Virus record (IMG/VR): IMGVR_UViG_3300036857_000362
Location: 1-48,005 of that record
Source of the DNA: a virus
Reading direction: 5' to 3' (one strand)
DNA length: 48,005 nt
The position numbers and the translations under genes are program-made. The notes beneath the pieces are model-generated. The model did not search any database. It was given only the letters and a program-made list of their open reading frames with translations, and was not told the DNA's origin. Positions 1 to 6,454 of the stretch are shown piece after piece (the first letter of the stretch is position 1; each line of letters starts with the position of its first letter).

Positions 1-86
1 CAGCGCGCAATCTTGCTGCACGAAACGGAACAAGCGCGTACCGCCTTCGGGGCGGGATCGTGGCACCCGGACTAGGCAGCAACACA

Positions 87-159
87 CGACGCCCCGCTTC
101 GGCCAGGCGTCGTCGTCACCCACCGCCAACGGGGCGATGGCCGACCGAAAGGAACCTCT
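87..159 (+). promoter_or_regulatory. Hairpin start-associated leader, copy 1
   Basis: A 7-bp stem, CGACGCC (87-93) with GGCGTCG (106-112), runs into GTCGTC, a C-rich stretch and GAAAGGAAC at 147-155, just before a GTG start at 160. In the right-end copy the A105-to-G change extends the stem by one pair, so the hairpin is kept rather than eroded. Confidence 0.6.
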
Positions 160-270
160 GTGCTTCATCTGCTGCTCGACGCCGCGTTCGAGATCGTCAA
201 CGGCGACCCGCATCACCTGACCCACACGCTCCGCGTCCATGTCGAGCACCTTGTGCTCAGGCTCGCCTAG
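160..270 (+). CDS. 36-residue leucine/histidine-rich micro-protein
   Basis: A GTG start 6 nt after a GAAAGGAAC ribosome site opens a 36-codon frame beginning VLHLLLDAAFEIVNGD and ending in LVLRLA, with a TAG inside a perfect 16-bp palindrome. It has no recognisable family. An amphipathic helix is likely from the spacing of Leu, Val and His. The gene lies between two copies of the early-gene leader, like every other gene here, and is precisely missing from the right-end copy of this region, so it is dispensable in part of the population. It is short, so coding status rests on the leader and the deletion boundaries. Confidence 0.5.
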   Translation: MLHLLLDAAFEIVNGDPHHLTHTLRVHVEHLVLRLA

Positions 271-330
271 GCGAGCGTCGTCACCCTCCGCCATCGGGGC
301 GGACGGGGACACCCCACGATCGGAGACACC
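261..330 (+). promoter_or_regulatory. Hairpin start-associated leader, copy 2
   Basis: GCTCGCCTAGGCGAGC (261-276) is a perfect palindrome holding the TAG stop of the preceding micro-gene. It runs into GTCGTCACCC, a CCGCCATCGGGGCG element and GGAGACACC before the ATG at 331. CCGCCATCGGGGCG (288-301) is the right boundary of the 165-bp deletion seen at the other end. Confidence 0.65.
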
Positions 331-534
331 ATGTCCCGCAAGGACTACAACCTGATCGCCGCCTCGATCCGCGAGGCCCGCGACGATCGCAAGTGCGACG
401 AGCGCGACTCCTGGGGCATCGACATCGCCTCGACGCTCAGCCGCAACCTCGGCGATGAGAACCCGCGCTTCGACGGCCTGCGCTTCCTGCGCGCCTGCGG
501 CTTCTCCGACGACGTGATCGGCGGCCCCCGCTAG
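331..534 (+). CDS. Small conserved early phage protein (67 aa)
   Basis: ATG with GGAG 8 nt upstream. The protein starts MSRKDYNLIAASIREARDDR and is charged and probably helical, with a single Cys in the first half and one near the C-terminus. Proteins beginning this way recur as small hypothetical proteins in phages of high-GC and other hosts (from memory); their function is unknown. It is the first gene of the early block common to both genome ends. The partial right-end copy differs by Ile9Val. Confidence 0.85.
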   Translation: MSRKDYNLIAASIREARDDRKCDERDSWGIDIASTLSRNLGDENPRFDGLRFLRACGFSDDVIGGPR

Positions 535-542
535 ACCGCCTG

Positions 543-610
543 GCCCGAGCGTATCGGGCGTCGTCACTCCCGCCAACGGGGCGGGAGGGCACCCCACCGA
601 AGGGAGCACC
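543..610 (+). promoter_or_regulatory. Hairpin start-associated leader, copy 3
   Basis: There are two stems in tandem: GCCCGA (543-548) with TCGGGC (554-559), and TCCCGCC (568-574) with GGCGGGA (580-586). GTCGTCACTCCC lies between them, and GAAGGGAGC precedes the ATG at 611. Confidence 0.65.
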
Positions 611-841
611 ATGCCCGCCACCACCGTCACCCTGCTGAACCACGCCATCGTCGGCGGCTTCATCGCCAGCGTTCACCGCACCGGCTGCCGCGACATCGCA
701 CGCGAGAGCCTGGCACACGCCAGCAAGTCCTACGGCCCGTACGCGACCGCCTCTGACGCGATCGAGGACTACCTCGACGAGGAGATGCGGGAGATGGGCT
801 ACCACGAGGGCGACATCAAGGTTCACGCCTGCTGCCGCTGA
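611..841 (+). CDS. Hypothetical early protein (76 aa)
   Basis: ATG follows the leader with GAAGGGAG 6-7 nt upstream. The protein starts MPATTVTLLNHAIVGGF, has an acidic helical C-terminal half (DAIEDYLDEEMREMGY) and ends in HACCR with a Cys pair. No family was recognised. It is monocistronic in layout, since its own hairpin leader precedes it and another follows its stop. Its small size, acidity and early position fit a host-takeover protein, but that is inference. Confidence 0.75.
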   Translation: MPATTVTLLNHAIVGGFIASVHRTGCRDIARESLAHASKSYGPYATASDAIEDYLDEEMREMGYHEGDIKVHACCR

Positions 842-844
842 GAC

Positions 845-896
845 AGCGCCCCCTGACGGGGGCGCTCGTCGTCCATCCCCGAGCGAAAGGAACACC
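845..896 (+). promoter_or_regulatory. Hairpin start-associated leader, copy 4
   Basis: AGCGCCCCC (845-853), loop TGAC, GGGGGCGCT (858-866) form a 9-bp perfect stem. CGTCGTCCATCCCC and GCGAAAGGAACACC then lead to the ATG at 897. Confidence 0.7.
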
Positions 897-1106
897 ATGG
901 GCAAGAGGGTCACGTTGCAGTACGGCCGCGTCTGCGTCGACGTCGGCCCGGCCGTCGTGAACGGCCGCGAGGACGAGGGCGTGCGCCTGATGCGCGACGA
1001 GCGCACCGGCCACGTCTTCCGCGTCCTGGCACGGGTGGTCGACGCGAAGCCGGTCACGCTGCGGCGTGACAGCTTCCGCTGGCACCCGGACGAGTTGGCG
1101 GCCTAG
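897..1106 (+). CDS. Hypothetical early protein (69 aa)
   Basis: ATG at 897, AAAGGA 6 nt upstream. The protein begins MGKRVTLQYGRVCVDVGPAV and has alternating hydrophobic and charged residues that suggest a small beta-barrel. It ends DSFRWHPDELAA. The TAG stop (1104-1106) sits in a 12-bp palindrome, CGGCCTAGGCCG. No family was recognised. It is flanked by leader copies on both sides. Confidence 0.75.
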   Translation: MGKRVTLQYGRVCVDVGPAVVNGREDEGVRLMRDERTGHVFRVLARVVDAKPVTLRRDSFRWHPDELAA

Positions 1107-1145
1107 GCCGTCAGCCGTCGTCAACCCCCGAACGGAAGGCACACC
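1099..1145 (+). promoter_or_regulatory. Start-associated leader, copy 5 (stop codon in palindrome)
   Basis: CGGCCTAGGCCG (1099-1110) is a perfect palindrome containing the upstream TAG. CCGTCGTCAACCCCCGAACGG and GGAAGGC then precede the ATG at 1146. Confidence 0.6.
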
Positions 1146-1493
1146 ATGACCAAGACGTACAGCGAGCAGCGCGCGGCCATCTTCTTCAAGGCCGCCCGCG
1201 ACCTCCGCAAGGTCGCCTGCGAAGTCCTCGACGACGTCCAGACGGACGCCGAGTTCGCGAACCTGGACACGCTCAAGTGGGCGAAGGGCACGGCCGCGAA
1301 GATCTCGCAGGAGGCGAACGACCTGGAACTACAAGGGCACGACCTGGTGCAGGCGACGCCCCGCCAGGAGGCCGACCTGAGCCGCTCCCGCGCCCTGTAC
1401 CGGCGGGCGGTCGACGGGTTCCAGCACCGCGTGCTCGCCTCCGCCGGTGAGCCGAGGCTCGCCCAGATCAACGCGTACCGGCCGCTCGGCTGA
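1146..1493 (+). CDS. Helical hypothetical early protein (115 aa)
   Basis: ATG at 1146 after GGAAGGC. The sequence is rich in Lys, Arg, Glu and Ala, with no Pro until about residue 78, so it is probably an all-helical protein. It contains FFKAARDLRKVACEVLDDV near the N-terminus. No catalytic motif or known family was seen. It stands alone between two leader copies. Confidence 0.8.
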   Translation: MTKTYSEQRAAIFFKAARDLRKVACEVLDDVQTDAEFANLDTLKWAKGTAAKISQEANDLELQGHDLVQATPRQEADLSRSRALYRRAVDGFQHRVLASAGEPRLAQINAYRPLG

Positions 1494-1503
1494 ACGGCCA
1501 AGA

Positions 1504-1552
1504 CCCCGGCATCCCGCCGGGGCGTCGTACCCCCAACCTGAAAGGAGCTTCG
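1504..1552 (+). promoter_or_regulatory. Hairpin start-associated leader, copy 6
   Basis: CCCCGGC (1504-1510), loop ATCCC, GCCGGGG (1516-1522), then CGTCGTACCCCCAACC and TGAAAGGAGC before the ATG at 1553. Confidence 0.72.
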
Positions 1553-2191
1553 ATGCCACGCGTGCATACGAAGACGCGCAGCACCCGGGCAACCAAGCGC
1601 CCGTACCGCTGCACCGGCTGCGGCGAAGAGATCGTCGCGGGCGAGCGCTACTACGAGTGGGAGAAGCGCTACGGCGGCCCGCAGCGGCGCCACGTCGCCT
1701 GCGGCTACCCGCGGCCGACGCAACTGTCGAACCGCAAGACGGCCCAGATCGAGGAGGCCGTGCAGGACATGAGCCTGCCCTACGGCGAACTATCGATCGT
1801 CGTGGACGGCTGGGACGGCGCCACCGAGCAGTTCAACTCGGAGGCGGAAGGCTACGTAGCCGACCTGACGTCGGCGCTGGCGGACGTCGCCCAGGTTGTC
1901 CGCGACGTCGGCCAGGAGTACCAGGACAGCTTCGACAACCTGCCGGAGAACTTCCAGTACGGCTCGACCGGCGAGGCGTTGCAGACGATCGCCGAGGAGC
2001 TTGAGTCGAAGGCGGATGACCTGGAGTCGTGGGAGCCGTCGAGCACCGAGCCGGACTGGCCGGAGCGCGACGACGACGAGTCCCTGGAGGACTTCGCGTC
2101 GCGCGTCGAGCAGGCGTTCAGCGACTGGGCATCCGACGCCCAGTCGGAGGCTGAGGACGCGTGCTCGGACATGCCCGAGTACCAGGGCTAG
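1553..2191 (+). CDS. Zinc-finger protein with long acidic tail (212 aa)
   Basis: ATG at 1553, AAAGGAG 7 nt upstream. Residues about 17-55 hold YRCTGCGEEI and, after a basic/aromatic stretch, RRHVACGYP, a plausible Cys3His or Cys4 zinc site. Residues 60-212 are strongly acidic and probably helical (repeated D, E, S, with little Lys). A basic zinc head joined to a DNA-like acidic tail could be a DNA mimic or a nucleic-acid-binding adaptor; neither is demonstrated. Single-gene unit with its own leader. Confidence 0.82.
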   Translation: MPRVHTKTRSTRATKRPYRCTGCGEEIVAGERYYEWEKRYGGPQRRHVACGYPRPTQLSNRKTAQIEEAVQDMSLPYGELSIVVDGWDGATEQFNSEAEGYVADLTSALADVAQVVRDVGQEYQDSFDNLPENFQYGSTGEALQTIAEELESKADDLESWEPSSTEPDWPERDDDESLEDFASRVEQAFSDWASDAQSEAEDACSDMPEYQG

Positions 2192-2197
2192 CAGCAG

Positions 2198-2241
2198 GCC
2201 CGCCGTAAGGCGGGCGTCGTACCCCAACGAAAGGAATCCCG
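2198..2241 (+). promoter_or_regulatory. Hairpin start-associated leader, copy 7
   Basis: GCCCGCC (2198-2204), loop GTAA, GGCGGGC (2209-2215), followed directly by GTCGTACCCCAACG and AAAGGAATCCCG before the ATG at 2242. This is the most compact copy. Confidence 0.72.
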
Positions 2242-2514
2242 ATGGATCCCAAGTTCGACACCGAGGCCCGCCTGGAGCGGATCATCGAGGTGGGGCGGGT
2301 TCGCTCCGCGCTCCACGTCACGCCGACCGGCCACGTCGTCGGCGCCGTCTACCACTCCAGCTACTGGGGCGGCACCTACAAGGTGATCGCCCCCTACGGC
2401 GAGTACGGCGTGCTCGTCGAGTGCGTCACGCCCGGCGGCGGCGCCCACCAGACGCCCGGCGAGCGCTGGTCGCACATGACCCGCCTCGACCGCAGGGACA
2501 GGCGACTGTCCTGA
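2242..2514 (+). CDS. Small beta-rich early protein (90 aa)
   Basis: ATG at 2242. Residues 18-75 alternate small and aromatic residues (HVTPTGHVVGAVYHSSYWGG), which suggests an SH3-like barrel, and the C-terminus is basic (RLDRRDRRLS). The YWGG motif also occurs in the next gene (residues about 23-26), so the two may be distant paralogs. Function unknown. Confidence 0.8.
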   Translation: MDPKFDTEARLERIIEVGRVRSALHVTPTGHVVGAVYHSSYWGGTYKVIAPYGEYGVLVECVTPGGGAHQTPGERWSHMTRLDRRDRRLS

Positions 2515-2560
2515 ACGCCCTCCGGGGCGTCGTCTTACCCCACAACCGGAAGGAGGCGCC
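2514..2560 (+). promoter_or_regulatory. Hairpin start-associated leader, copy 8
   Basis: ACGCCC (2514-2519), loop TCCG, GGGCGT (2524-2529), overlapping the upstream stop codon. CGTCTTACCCC and GGAAGGAGG follow, then ATG at 2561. Confidence 0.68.
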
Positions 2561-3058
2561 ATGGGCGCCATCAAGATCAGCGTGACCCGGATCCGCAAAG
2601 GCGACCGGTTCACGAACGAATACTGGGGCGGCCGGACGGTCATCGCGACCACCGACGCCTACCGGCTCGACGGCACCGTCGACCCGGAGCACTACCACCC
2701 GACGAAGCCGAAGCCGTGCGTCGCCGAGTGCGAGCGCACCCCGGACGGCGTCTGGCGCCCGTCCTGGTGGCGCTGGGAGGTCGGCATCACCGACGGCAAC
2801 GGCGCCGGGGGCGGCTGGAGCGCACGCGAGGACGAGCGGATCGTCGTCGAGCGCGAGAAGATCGACCCGGCCGACTGGCTGGCCTCGACGCCGTCGCCGC
2901 GGGAGGCGTGCCGCCAGGCGCGCGAATGGCTGCTCGACCTGGAGTGGGAGGGCGAGTCCGACCGCGAGACGATCGAACTACTGAACCAGGTCGGCCTGGT
3001 GGCGGCGATCGAGCGCTACTACGACGGCGGCTGGGGCGAGTTCGTCCGCTCCATCTAG
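2561..3058 (+). CDS. Tryptophan-rich hypothetical early protein (165 aa)
   Basis: ATG at 2561 after AAGGAGG. The N-terminal part has GDRFTNEYWGGRTVIATTD and a Trp-rich beta region (WRPSWWRWEVG). The last 60 residues are acidic and helical (PREACRQAREWLLDLEWEG). No known family was recognised. The shared YWGG element links it to the preceding gene. A leader copy follows its TAG stop. Confidence 0.8.
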   Translation: MGAIKISVTRIRKGDRFTNEYWGGRTVIATTDAYRLDGTVDPEHYHPTKPKPCVAECERTPDGVWRPSWWRWEVGITDGNGAGGGWSAREDERIVVEREKIDPADWLASTPSPREACRQAREWLLDLEWEGESDRETIELLNQVGLVAAIERYYDGGWGEFVRSI

Positions 3059-3062
3059 CAGG

Positions 3063-3118
3063 CGCCCTCCGGGGCGTCGTCACCCCCTGCCCGATACGCG
3101 TGCGGTTCCGGCAGGGGG
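3063..3118 (+). terminator. Double hairpin upstream of the DUF932 gene
   Basis: CGCCC/GGGCG with a TCCG loop (3063-3076), then a 9-bp perfect stem CCCCCTGCC (3083-3091) with GGCAGGGGG (3110-3118). There is no T-tract, so it is either a GC-driven terminator or a processing hairpin. It lies upstream of the promoter-like element at 3135 and would insulate the next gene. Confidence 0.5.
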
Positions 3119-3134
3119 TGGCATCTGATCGCCC

Positions 3135-3143
3135 TGATACAAT
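3135..3143 (+). promoter_or_regulatory. Extended -10 promoter for the DUF932 gene
   Basis: TGATACAAT matches the extended -10 consensus TGnTATAAT with one mismatch. No convincing -35 lies 16-18 nt upstream, which is usual for extended -10 promoters. A start near 3150 would give a roughly 60-nt leader containing a 7-bp hairpin, GCCCTCC (3168-3174) with GGAGGGC (3179-3185), just before the ribosome site. Confidence 0.55.
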
Positions 3144-3209
3144 TGTGGGCGTGAAGCACAGTTGTCGGCCCTCCAAGTGGAGGGCACCCCAACCAGAAAG
3201 GAGCAGGAA

Positions 3210-4187
3210 ATGCCTGCTTTCTTCGATCAAGGCTTCTTCATCCGCGAGCCTGCGTGGCACGGCGAGGGCATCGTCCTCGACGACTACCCGGGACGCGAGG
3301 AGGCCCAGCGGCTCGCCGGTCACGACTTCACCGTGATCGAGCGGCCGATCCAAGTGGTCGGCAACCACTCGGCGCTGGACGCGCCCGCCTGGAAGGCGCT
3401 CGTCAAGAGCGGCTCCACCCAGGTGCTGAACATCACCCGCGACACCTACGAGGTGATCCAGAACGACACCGCGTACGACATCGCGGAACTGCTGTTCGAC
3501 CAGGGGTTCCAGTACGAGACTGGGATCACCATCTGCGACGGCGTCGGCTGCGCGCTGACGCTGAAGCTCGACGAGCCGATCGTGCTCCCCGGCGACGACT
3601 CGCCGGTCGCGCCGTTCGGCTGCCTGTCCTGGTGGCATGACGGCACGGGCGCCCTGCGCGTCCGCTCCGGCGCGATCCGCCAGGTGTGCGCGAACACCGT
3701 CTCCGCCAGCGAGGCGGAGGGCAAGCGGCTCGGCACCGACTTCACGTTCCGCCACACCAAGAACGTGAAGGCCCGCATCGAGGACGCGAAGGACGCCGTG
3801 AAGGGCGTGCGGCAGGACTTCGACGTGTACCGCAAGGCGATGCTGGAGTTGCAGGCGATCCAGGTGACGCCCGCCCAGCGCGACCTGTTCGTGTCCGAGA
3901 TCATCGGTGACCGCGGCGGCGTCGTGTCGCTGTCGGCGACCGTGTCCGACCGGGTGAAGGAGAACCTGGAGGAGGAGCGCACGAAGATCCTGTCGCTCTT
4001 CATGGGCAGCACGATCCCGGAGGCGCACGCGCTGACCGGGTACGGCCTGCACCTGGCCGGGGTCGAGTATTTCGACCACCTTCGCGCATACCGCTCGAAG
4101 GACAGCTACGTGAAGCGGACGCTGCTCCAGAGCAACCCCGCGAAGGCGTCCCTGACGAAGACGATCAAGCAGTTGGTCGCCGCGTAG
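3210..4187 (+). CDS. DUF932 family phage/plasmid protein (325 aa)
   Basis: ATG at 3210 follows AGAAAGGAGC by 6 nt; an in-frame TTG at 3162 lacks a ribosome site. The protein begins MPAFFDQGFFIREPAWHGEG, and the pattern of an early AWH, VIERP and TYEVIQN, then VCANT and an R-HT-N motif, is typical of DUF932 (TIGR03299), a family common in phages and plasmids with no settled function. About 325 residues is normal for the family. It has its own promoter and a structured 5' leader, unlike its neighbours, which suggests high or separately timed expression. Confidence 0.9.
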   Translation: MPAFFDQGFFIREPAWHGEGIVLDDYPGREEAQRLAGHDFTVIERPIQVVGNHSALDAPAWKALVKSGSTQVLNITRDTYEVIQNDTAYDIAELLFDQGFQYETGITICDGVGCALTLKLDEPIVLPGDDSPVAPFGCLSWWHDGTGALRVRSGAIRQVCANTVSASEAEGKRLGTDFTFRHTKNVKARIEDAKDAVKGVRQDFDVYRKAMLELQAIQVTPAQRDLFVSEIIGDRGGVVSLSATVSDRVKENLEEERTKILSLFMGSTIPEAHALTGYGLHLAGVEYFDHLRAYRSKDSYVKRTLLQSNPAKASLTKTIKQLVAA

Positions 4188-4199
4188 GACGCAGCAGAC

Positions 4200-4246
4200 G
4201 AGGGGGCTTCGGCCCCCTCCGTCGTCCCCCAACGAAAGGAGAAGTG
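4200..4246 (+). promoter_or_regulatory. Hairpin start-associated leader, copy 9
   Basis: GAGGGGGC (4200-4207), TTCG tetraloop, GCCCCCTC (4212-4219): a very stable UUCG-capped hairpin downstream of the DUF932 gene. It is followed by CGTCGTCCCCCAACG and AAAGGAG before the ATG at 4247. It could both end the upstream transcript and form the next leader. Confidence 0.72.
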
Positions 4247-4378
4247 ATGACCGTCCTGATCGTGATCGGCATCTGCGTCGCGATCACCGCAAAGGCCGTA
4301 TGGGACGACATCCGCGAGGATCGACGCATAGACGCCAAGCTCGCCGAGCTTGAACGCCTCTACCCGAGGAAGAAGTGA
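4247..4378 (+). CDS. Single-membrane-segment micro-protein (43 aa)
   Basis: ATG at 4247, AAAGGAG 6 nt upstream. The protein starts MTVLIVIGICVAITAKAVW, a hydrophobic helix of about 16 residues, and continues with a highly charged helix ending LYPRKK. A small inner-membrane protein facing the cytoplasm is likely. Its TGA shares one base with the ATG of the next gene (TGATG), so the two are translationally coupled. Confidence 0.72.
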   Translation: MTVLIVIGICVAITAKAVWDDIREDRRIDAKLAELERLYPRKK

Positions 4379-4575
4379 TGGAGCGGTTCACCATCCAACG
4401 CTGCCTCCAGGGCGGCCGCGCGATCGAGCAGTGGGCCGACGACACCGCCCGCGACATCGGCCGCGGCGACCTCGACACCGCGCTGGAGCGGCTCCGCCGC
4501 ATCGGCGACGAGGCGCGCGCAGTGAAGACCAACGCCGAAGTGGTTCAGCACCGGCTGCGGGACGTCCTCGACTGA
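4378..4575 (+). CDS. Helical hypothetical protein (65 aa)
   Basis: ATG at 4378 overlaps the preceding stop as TGATG; an upstream in-frame GTG at 4375 is less likely. The protein begins MERFTIQRCLQGGRAIEQW and is amphipathic and probably a two-helix hairpin. Its stop lies in the loop of a 9-bp stem (4561-4582). No family was recognised. Coupling to the membrane micro-protein suggests they act together. Confidence 0.72.
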   Translation: MERFTIQRCLQGGRAIEQWADDTARDIGRGDLDTALERLRRIGDEARAVKTNAEVVQHRLRDVLD

Positions 4576-4611
4576 GGGCGTCGTCAACCCCCAACCTGAA
4601 AGGAGTCAGCG
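4561..4611 (+). promoter_or_regulatory. Start-associated leader, copy 10 (stem includes coding end)
   Basis: GACGTCCTC (4561-4569) pairs with GAGGGCGTC (4574-4582) over 9 bp with one G-U. The last codons and TGA of the upstream gene form the stem and loop. GTCGTCAACCCCC and TGAAAGGAGTC then precede the ATG at 4612. Confidence 0.6.
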
Positions 4612-4920
4612 ATGGCTGACACAGACGAGCGCACCACCCTCGAACACGAGGGTGAGACGCTGGAGTACCGGCTCAAGTGCCTGAACTGCGGGCTGCACTA
4701 CAGCGTGTACTCGTGGGTGCGCTGGGCCGACAAGAACGAGCTTGGCGGCTTCTGCCCCGAGTGCGGCATCCGCGGCCACAAGCTCGTACACGGGCCGGTG
4801 ATCCGCAGCGAGTTCATCTTCCAACTCGTGCCCGGCGAGGCGGAACTGACCGCCATGACGCGGCCGGAGGACGTCTCGCCGTTCGGCCTCGGCAACATGA
4901 GCCTGCCCGAGGAGGAGTGA
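4612..4920 (+). CDS. Zinc-ribbon protein (102 aa)
   Basis: ATG at 4612, AAAGGAG 8 nt upstream. CLNCG (about residues 23-27) and CPECG (about 48-52) form a four-Cys zinc ribbon inside a beta-rich domain. The C-terminus is acidic (SLPEEE). It probably binds a nucleic acid or a protein partner; no family was named. The TGA overlaps the next ATG by one base (TGATG), and the GAGGAGGAG in its last codons acts as the ribosome site for that gene. Confidence 0.8.
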   Translation: MADTDERTTLEHEGETLEYRLKCLNCGLHYSVYSWVRWADKNELGGFCPECGIRGHKLVHGPVIRSEFIFQLVPGEAELTAMTRPEDVSPFGLGNMSLPEEE

Positions 4921-5900
4921 TGGCGACCGCAGCCGCACGCCAGGATTGGCGTGACGCCTACGACACGCAACTCGAACTGCTGCGCTGGGTTCGCTCCGAC
5001 ACGGGGCGGGCCTGGATGCAGCACGACGCCGCGCGCGTCGTACGCGAGTACGGGAAGCGGACGCAGTTCCTGATCCGCTCGATGTACGACATGGAGGAGG
5101 CGCGGCTGGAATCGGCGTCGCCGTACTTCGTGTCCGCGGACATGTGCAGCCTGGTCGAGGCGGCGGCGCCGAGCTTCGCGCCGGAGCCGATCTTCCCGAC
5201 CGACGTGCTCACCCTGAGCGGCTTCGTGTACTTCGCGAAGCCGCTCGTGATCCCTGACCGGTTCGACCGGCCGACCCGCTACCGGGCGTTCTCGTGGCAC
5301 CCGTGCATGACCGGCGACTTCGACCCGGGACGGGTACTGACCCGTGACGACGAGTTCCGCGAGTACCTGGAGGAGCGCCACCAGCGCGGCCACCAGGACG
5401 GGCTGTCCCTGTGCCTGTACCAGGCGGAGCCGGACGAGTGGCCGGAAGGGCTGCTGCGGCCGCCGGTGCTGGCCGCCCATGTCACGCCGTGGTGGTGGGG
5501 CATGAGCTTCGAAGGGAACGAGGTCACCGAGGCGGGCCGCCCGACCGGGGCGTCGCACTGGTGGGCGGTCGTGCAGACGACGCTGCGGCTGATGCAGCAG
5601 AAGATCAGCGTCCACCATCAGGAGCGGCCGGACAGGGCGGCACGCCGGTTCGCGAAGCGGCTCGACCTCATCGACCGCGGCGTGACCGTGGTGACGCTGC
5701 GCCGGGAGCGGACGCCGGAGCACGGCGAGCCGGTGGAGGAGCACCACTACTCGCACCGGTTCATCGTCGGCGGCCACTGGCGCAACCAGTGGTACCCGTC
5801 GGCGGGCGTTCACCGGCAGATCTGGATCGCCCCGTACGAGAAGGGGCCGCAGGATGCCCCGTTGATCATCAAGCCGCGCGTCTACCGATGGACGCGCTGA
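4920..5900 (+). CDS. Conserved hypothetical protein (326 aa)
   Basis: ATG at 4920 is coupled to the upstream stop (TGATG) and preceded by GAGGAGGAG. Residues 1-90 are helical. Residues 95-326 form a beta-rich, Trp/His-rich domain with HPCMTGDF, TPWWWGMSF and a basic end. The tail region HYSHRFIVGGHWRNQW and RQIWIAPYEKGP is a pattern I remember from many actinobacterial and actinophage hypothetical proteins. Conserved His and Trp hint at an enzyme or nucleic-acid binder, but none is established. A short AAAGGAGC leader links it to the next gene. Confidence 0.85.
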   Translation: MATAAARQDWRDAYDTQLELLRWVRSDTGRAWMQHDAARVVREYGKRTQFLIRSMYDMEEARLESASPYFVSADMCSLVEAAAPSFAPEPIFPTDVLTLSGFVYFAKPLVIPDRFDRPTRYRAFSWHPCMTGDFDPGRVLTRDDEFREYLEERHQRGHQDGLSLCLYQAEPDEWPEGLLRPPVLAAHVTPWWWGMSFEGNEVTEAGRPTGASHWWAVVQTTLRLMQQKISVHHQERPDRAARRFAKRLDLIDRGVTVVTLRRERTPEHGEPVEEHHYSHRFIVGGHWRNQWYPSAGVHRQIWIAPYEKGPQDAPLIIKPRVYRWTR

Positions 5901-5911
5901 AAGGAGCAGTG

Positions 5912-6211
5912 ATGGAAGACCAGACCACAGAGGTCAGGAAGTTCAACCACAAGGAGCGCGGCCATCTGATGACGCTCCAGCGCCGCCTCGACTACCTGCG
6001 CGAAGAGGGCAGCCGCGACAGGAGCGAAGGGGCGCTCGGCTTCATCGCCGGTGAGGCGAACGCGCTCGCCTGGGTGCTGTCGCTTCTCACCAACCACGAC
6101 GAGATGACGCCGGAGGCGATCCGCATGGAACGGATCGAGCACGCGCAGCGGACGATCTTCAGCCGCCTCGGACGGCTGGAGGCGCTGATGGAGACACCGT
6201 TCGATGAGTGA
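5912..6211 (+). CDS. Helical hypothetical protein (99 aa)
   Basis: ATG at 5912 follows AAAGGAGC by 6 nt. The sequence has a central heptad-like segment (ERGHLMTLQRRLDYLREEG) and a second helix (RMERIEHAQRTIFSRLGRLE), so it is a likely coiled-coil or helical-bundle dimer. No family was recognised. Its last 8 nt overlap the start of the next gene. Confidence 0.75.
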   Translation: MEDQTTEVRKFNHKERGHLMTLQRRLDYLREEGSRDRSEGALGFIAGEANALAWVLSLLTNHDEMTPEAIRMERIEHAQRTIFSRLGRLEALMETPFDE

Positions 6212-6350
6212 CCCGTTCGACAACTTCGAGGAGCGCGACGAGCGCCGGGAAGACCAGGCGGTCGAGACGGGTGATCTGTCCACCTACCCGGACGAGGCGT
6301 GGATCGGCTGGCCCGAGCCGGAACTACCCGCCAACAACGAAGGGAGGTGA
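6204..6350 (+). CDS. Acidic micro-protein (48 aa)
   Basis: ATG at 6204 lies inside the end of the upstream gene (8-nt overlap). The peptide starts MSDPFDNFEERDERREDQAV and is rich in Asp and Glu, with a short Trp/Pro C-terminal half (AWIGWPEPELP). A DNA-mimic or adaptor role is possible but unproven. It is followed by a 104-nt leader with two hairpins. Confidence 0.6.
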   Translation: MSDPFDNFEERDERREDQAVETGDLSTYPDEAWIGWPEPELPANNEGR

Positions 6351-6366
6351 TGGCGCCAGAGCCGAC

Positions 6367-6454
6367 GCACCTGCGTGCAGGTGCAACAGCGACAGAGCAC
6401 GGGGGCCGCCAACCCACGGCGGCCCCCCGTTGTCCCCCAACAGGAAGGAGCCTC
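6367..6454 (+). promoter_or_regulatory. Double-hairpin leader, copy 11
   Basis: GCACCTG (6367-6373), CGTG loop, CAGGTGC (6378-6384) is followed by GGGGGCCGCC (6401-6410) with GGCGGCCCCC (6418-6427), a 10-bp stem. GTTGTCCCCCAACAGG and AAGGAGC then precede the ATG at 6455. It is the longest early leader apart from that of the DUF932 gene. The core reads GTTGTC instead of GTCGTC. Confidence 0.65.

Larger units (their letters stand above)
1..472. repeat. Left copy of the direct terminal repeat
   Basis: These bases match 47699-48005 almost exactly. The copies differ by A105 versus G, one further substitution just before the gene at 331, an Ile-to-Val change in that gene, and a 165-bp segment present only here. 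The near-identity means the contig closes on itself, as for a circular or terminally redundant phage genome. The mismatches suggest that the two ends come from two variants in the sampled population. Confidence 0.92.

Noticed and set aside
2787-4232. 481-codon leftward frame across the DUF932 gene
   Set aside because: Antisense to two genes with clear leaders; Arg/Leu-rich composition and no ribosome site.
6350-6454. ATG at 6350 as the start of the 96-residue gene
   Set aside because: It would read through two strong hairpins and the leader; ATG at 6455 follows the standard AAGGAG site.
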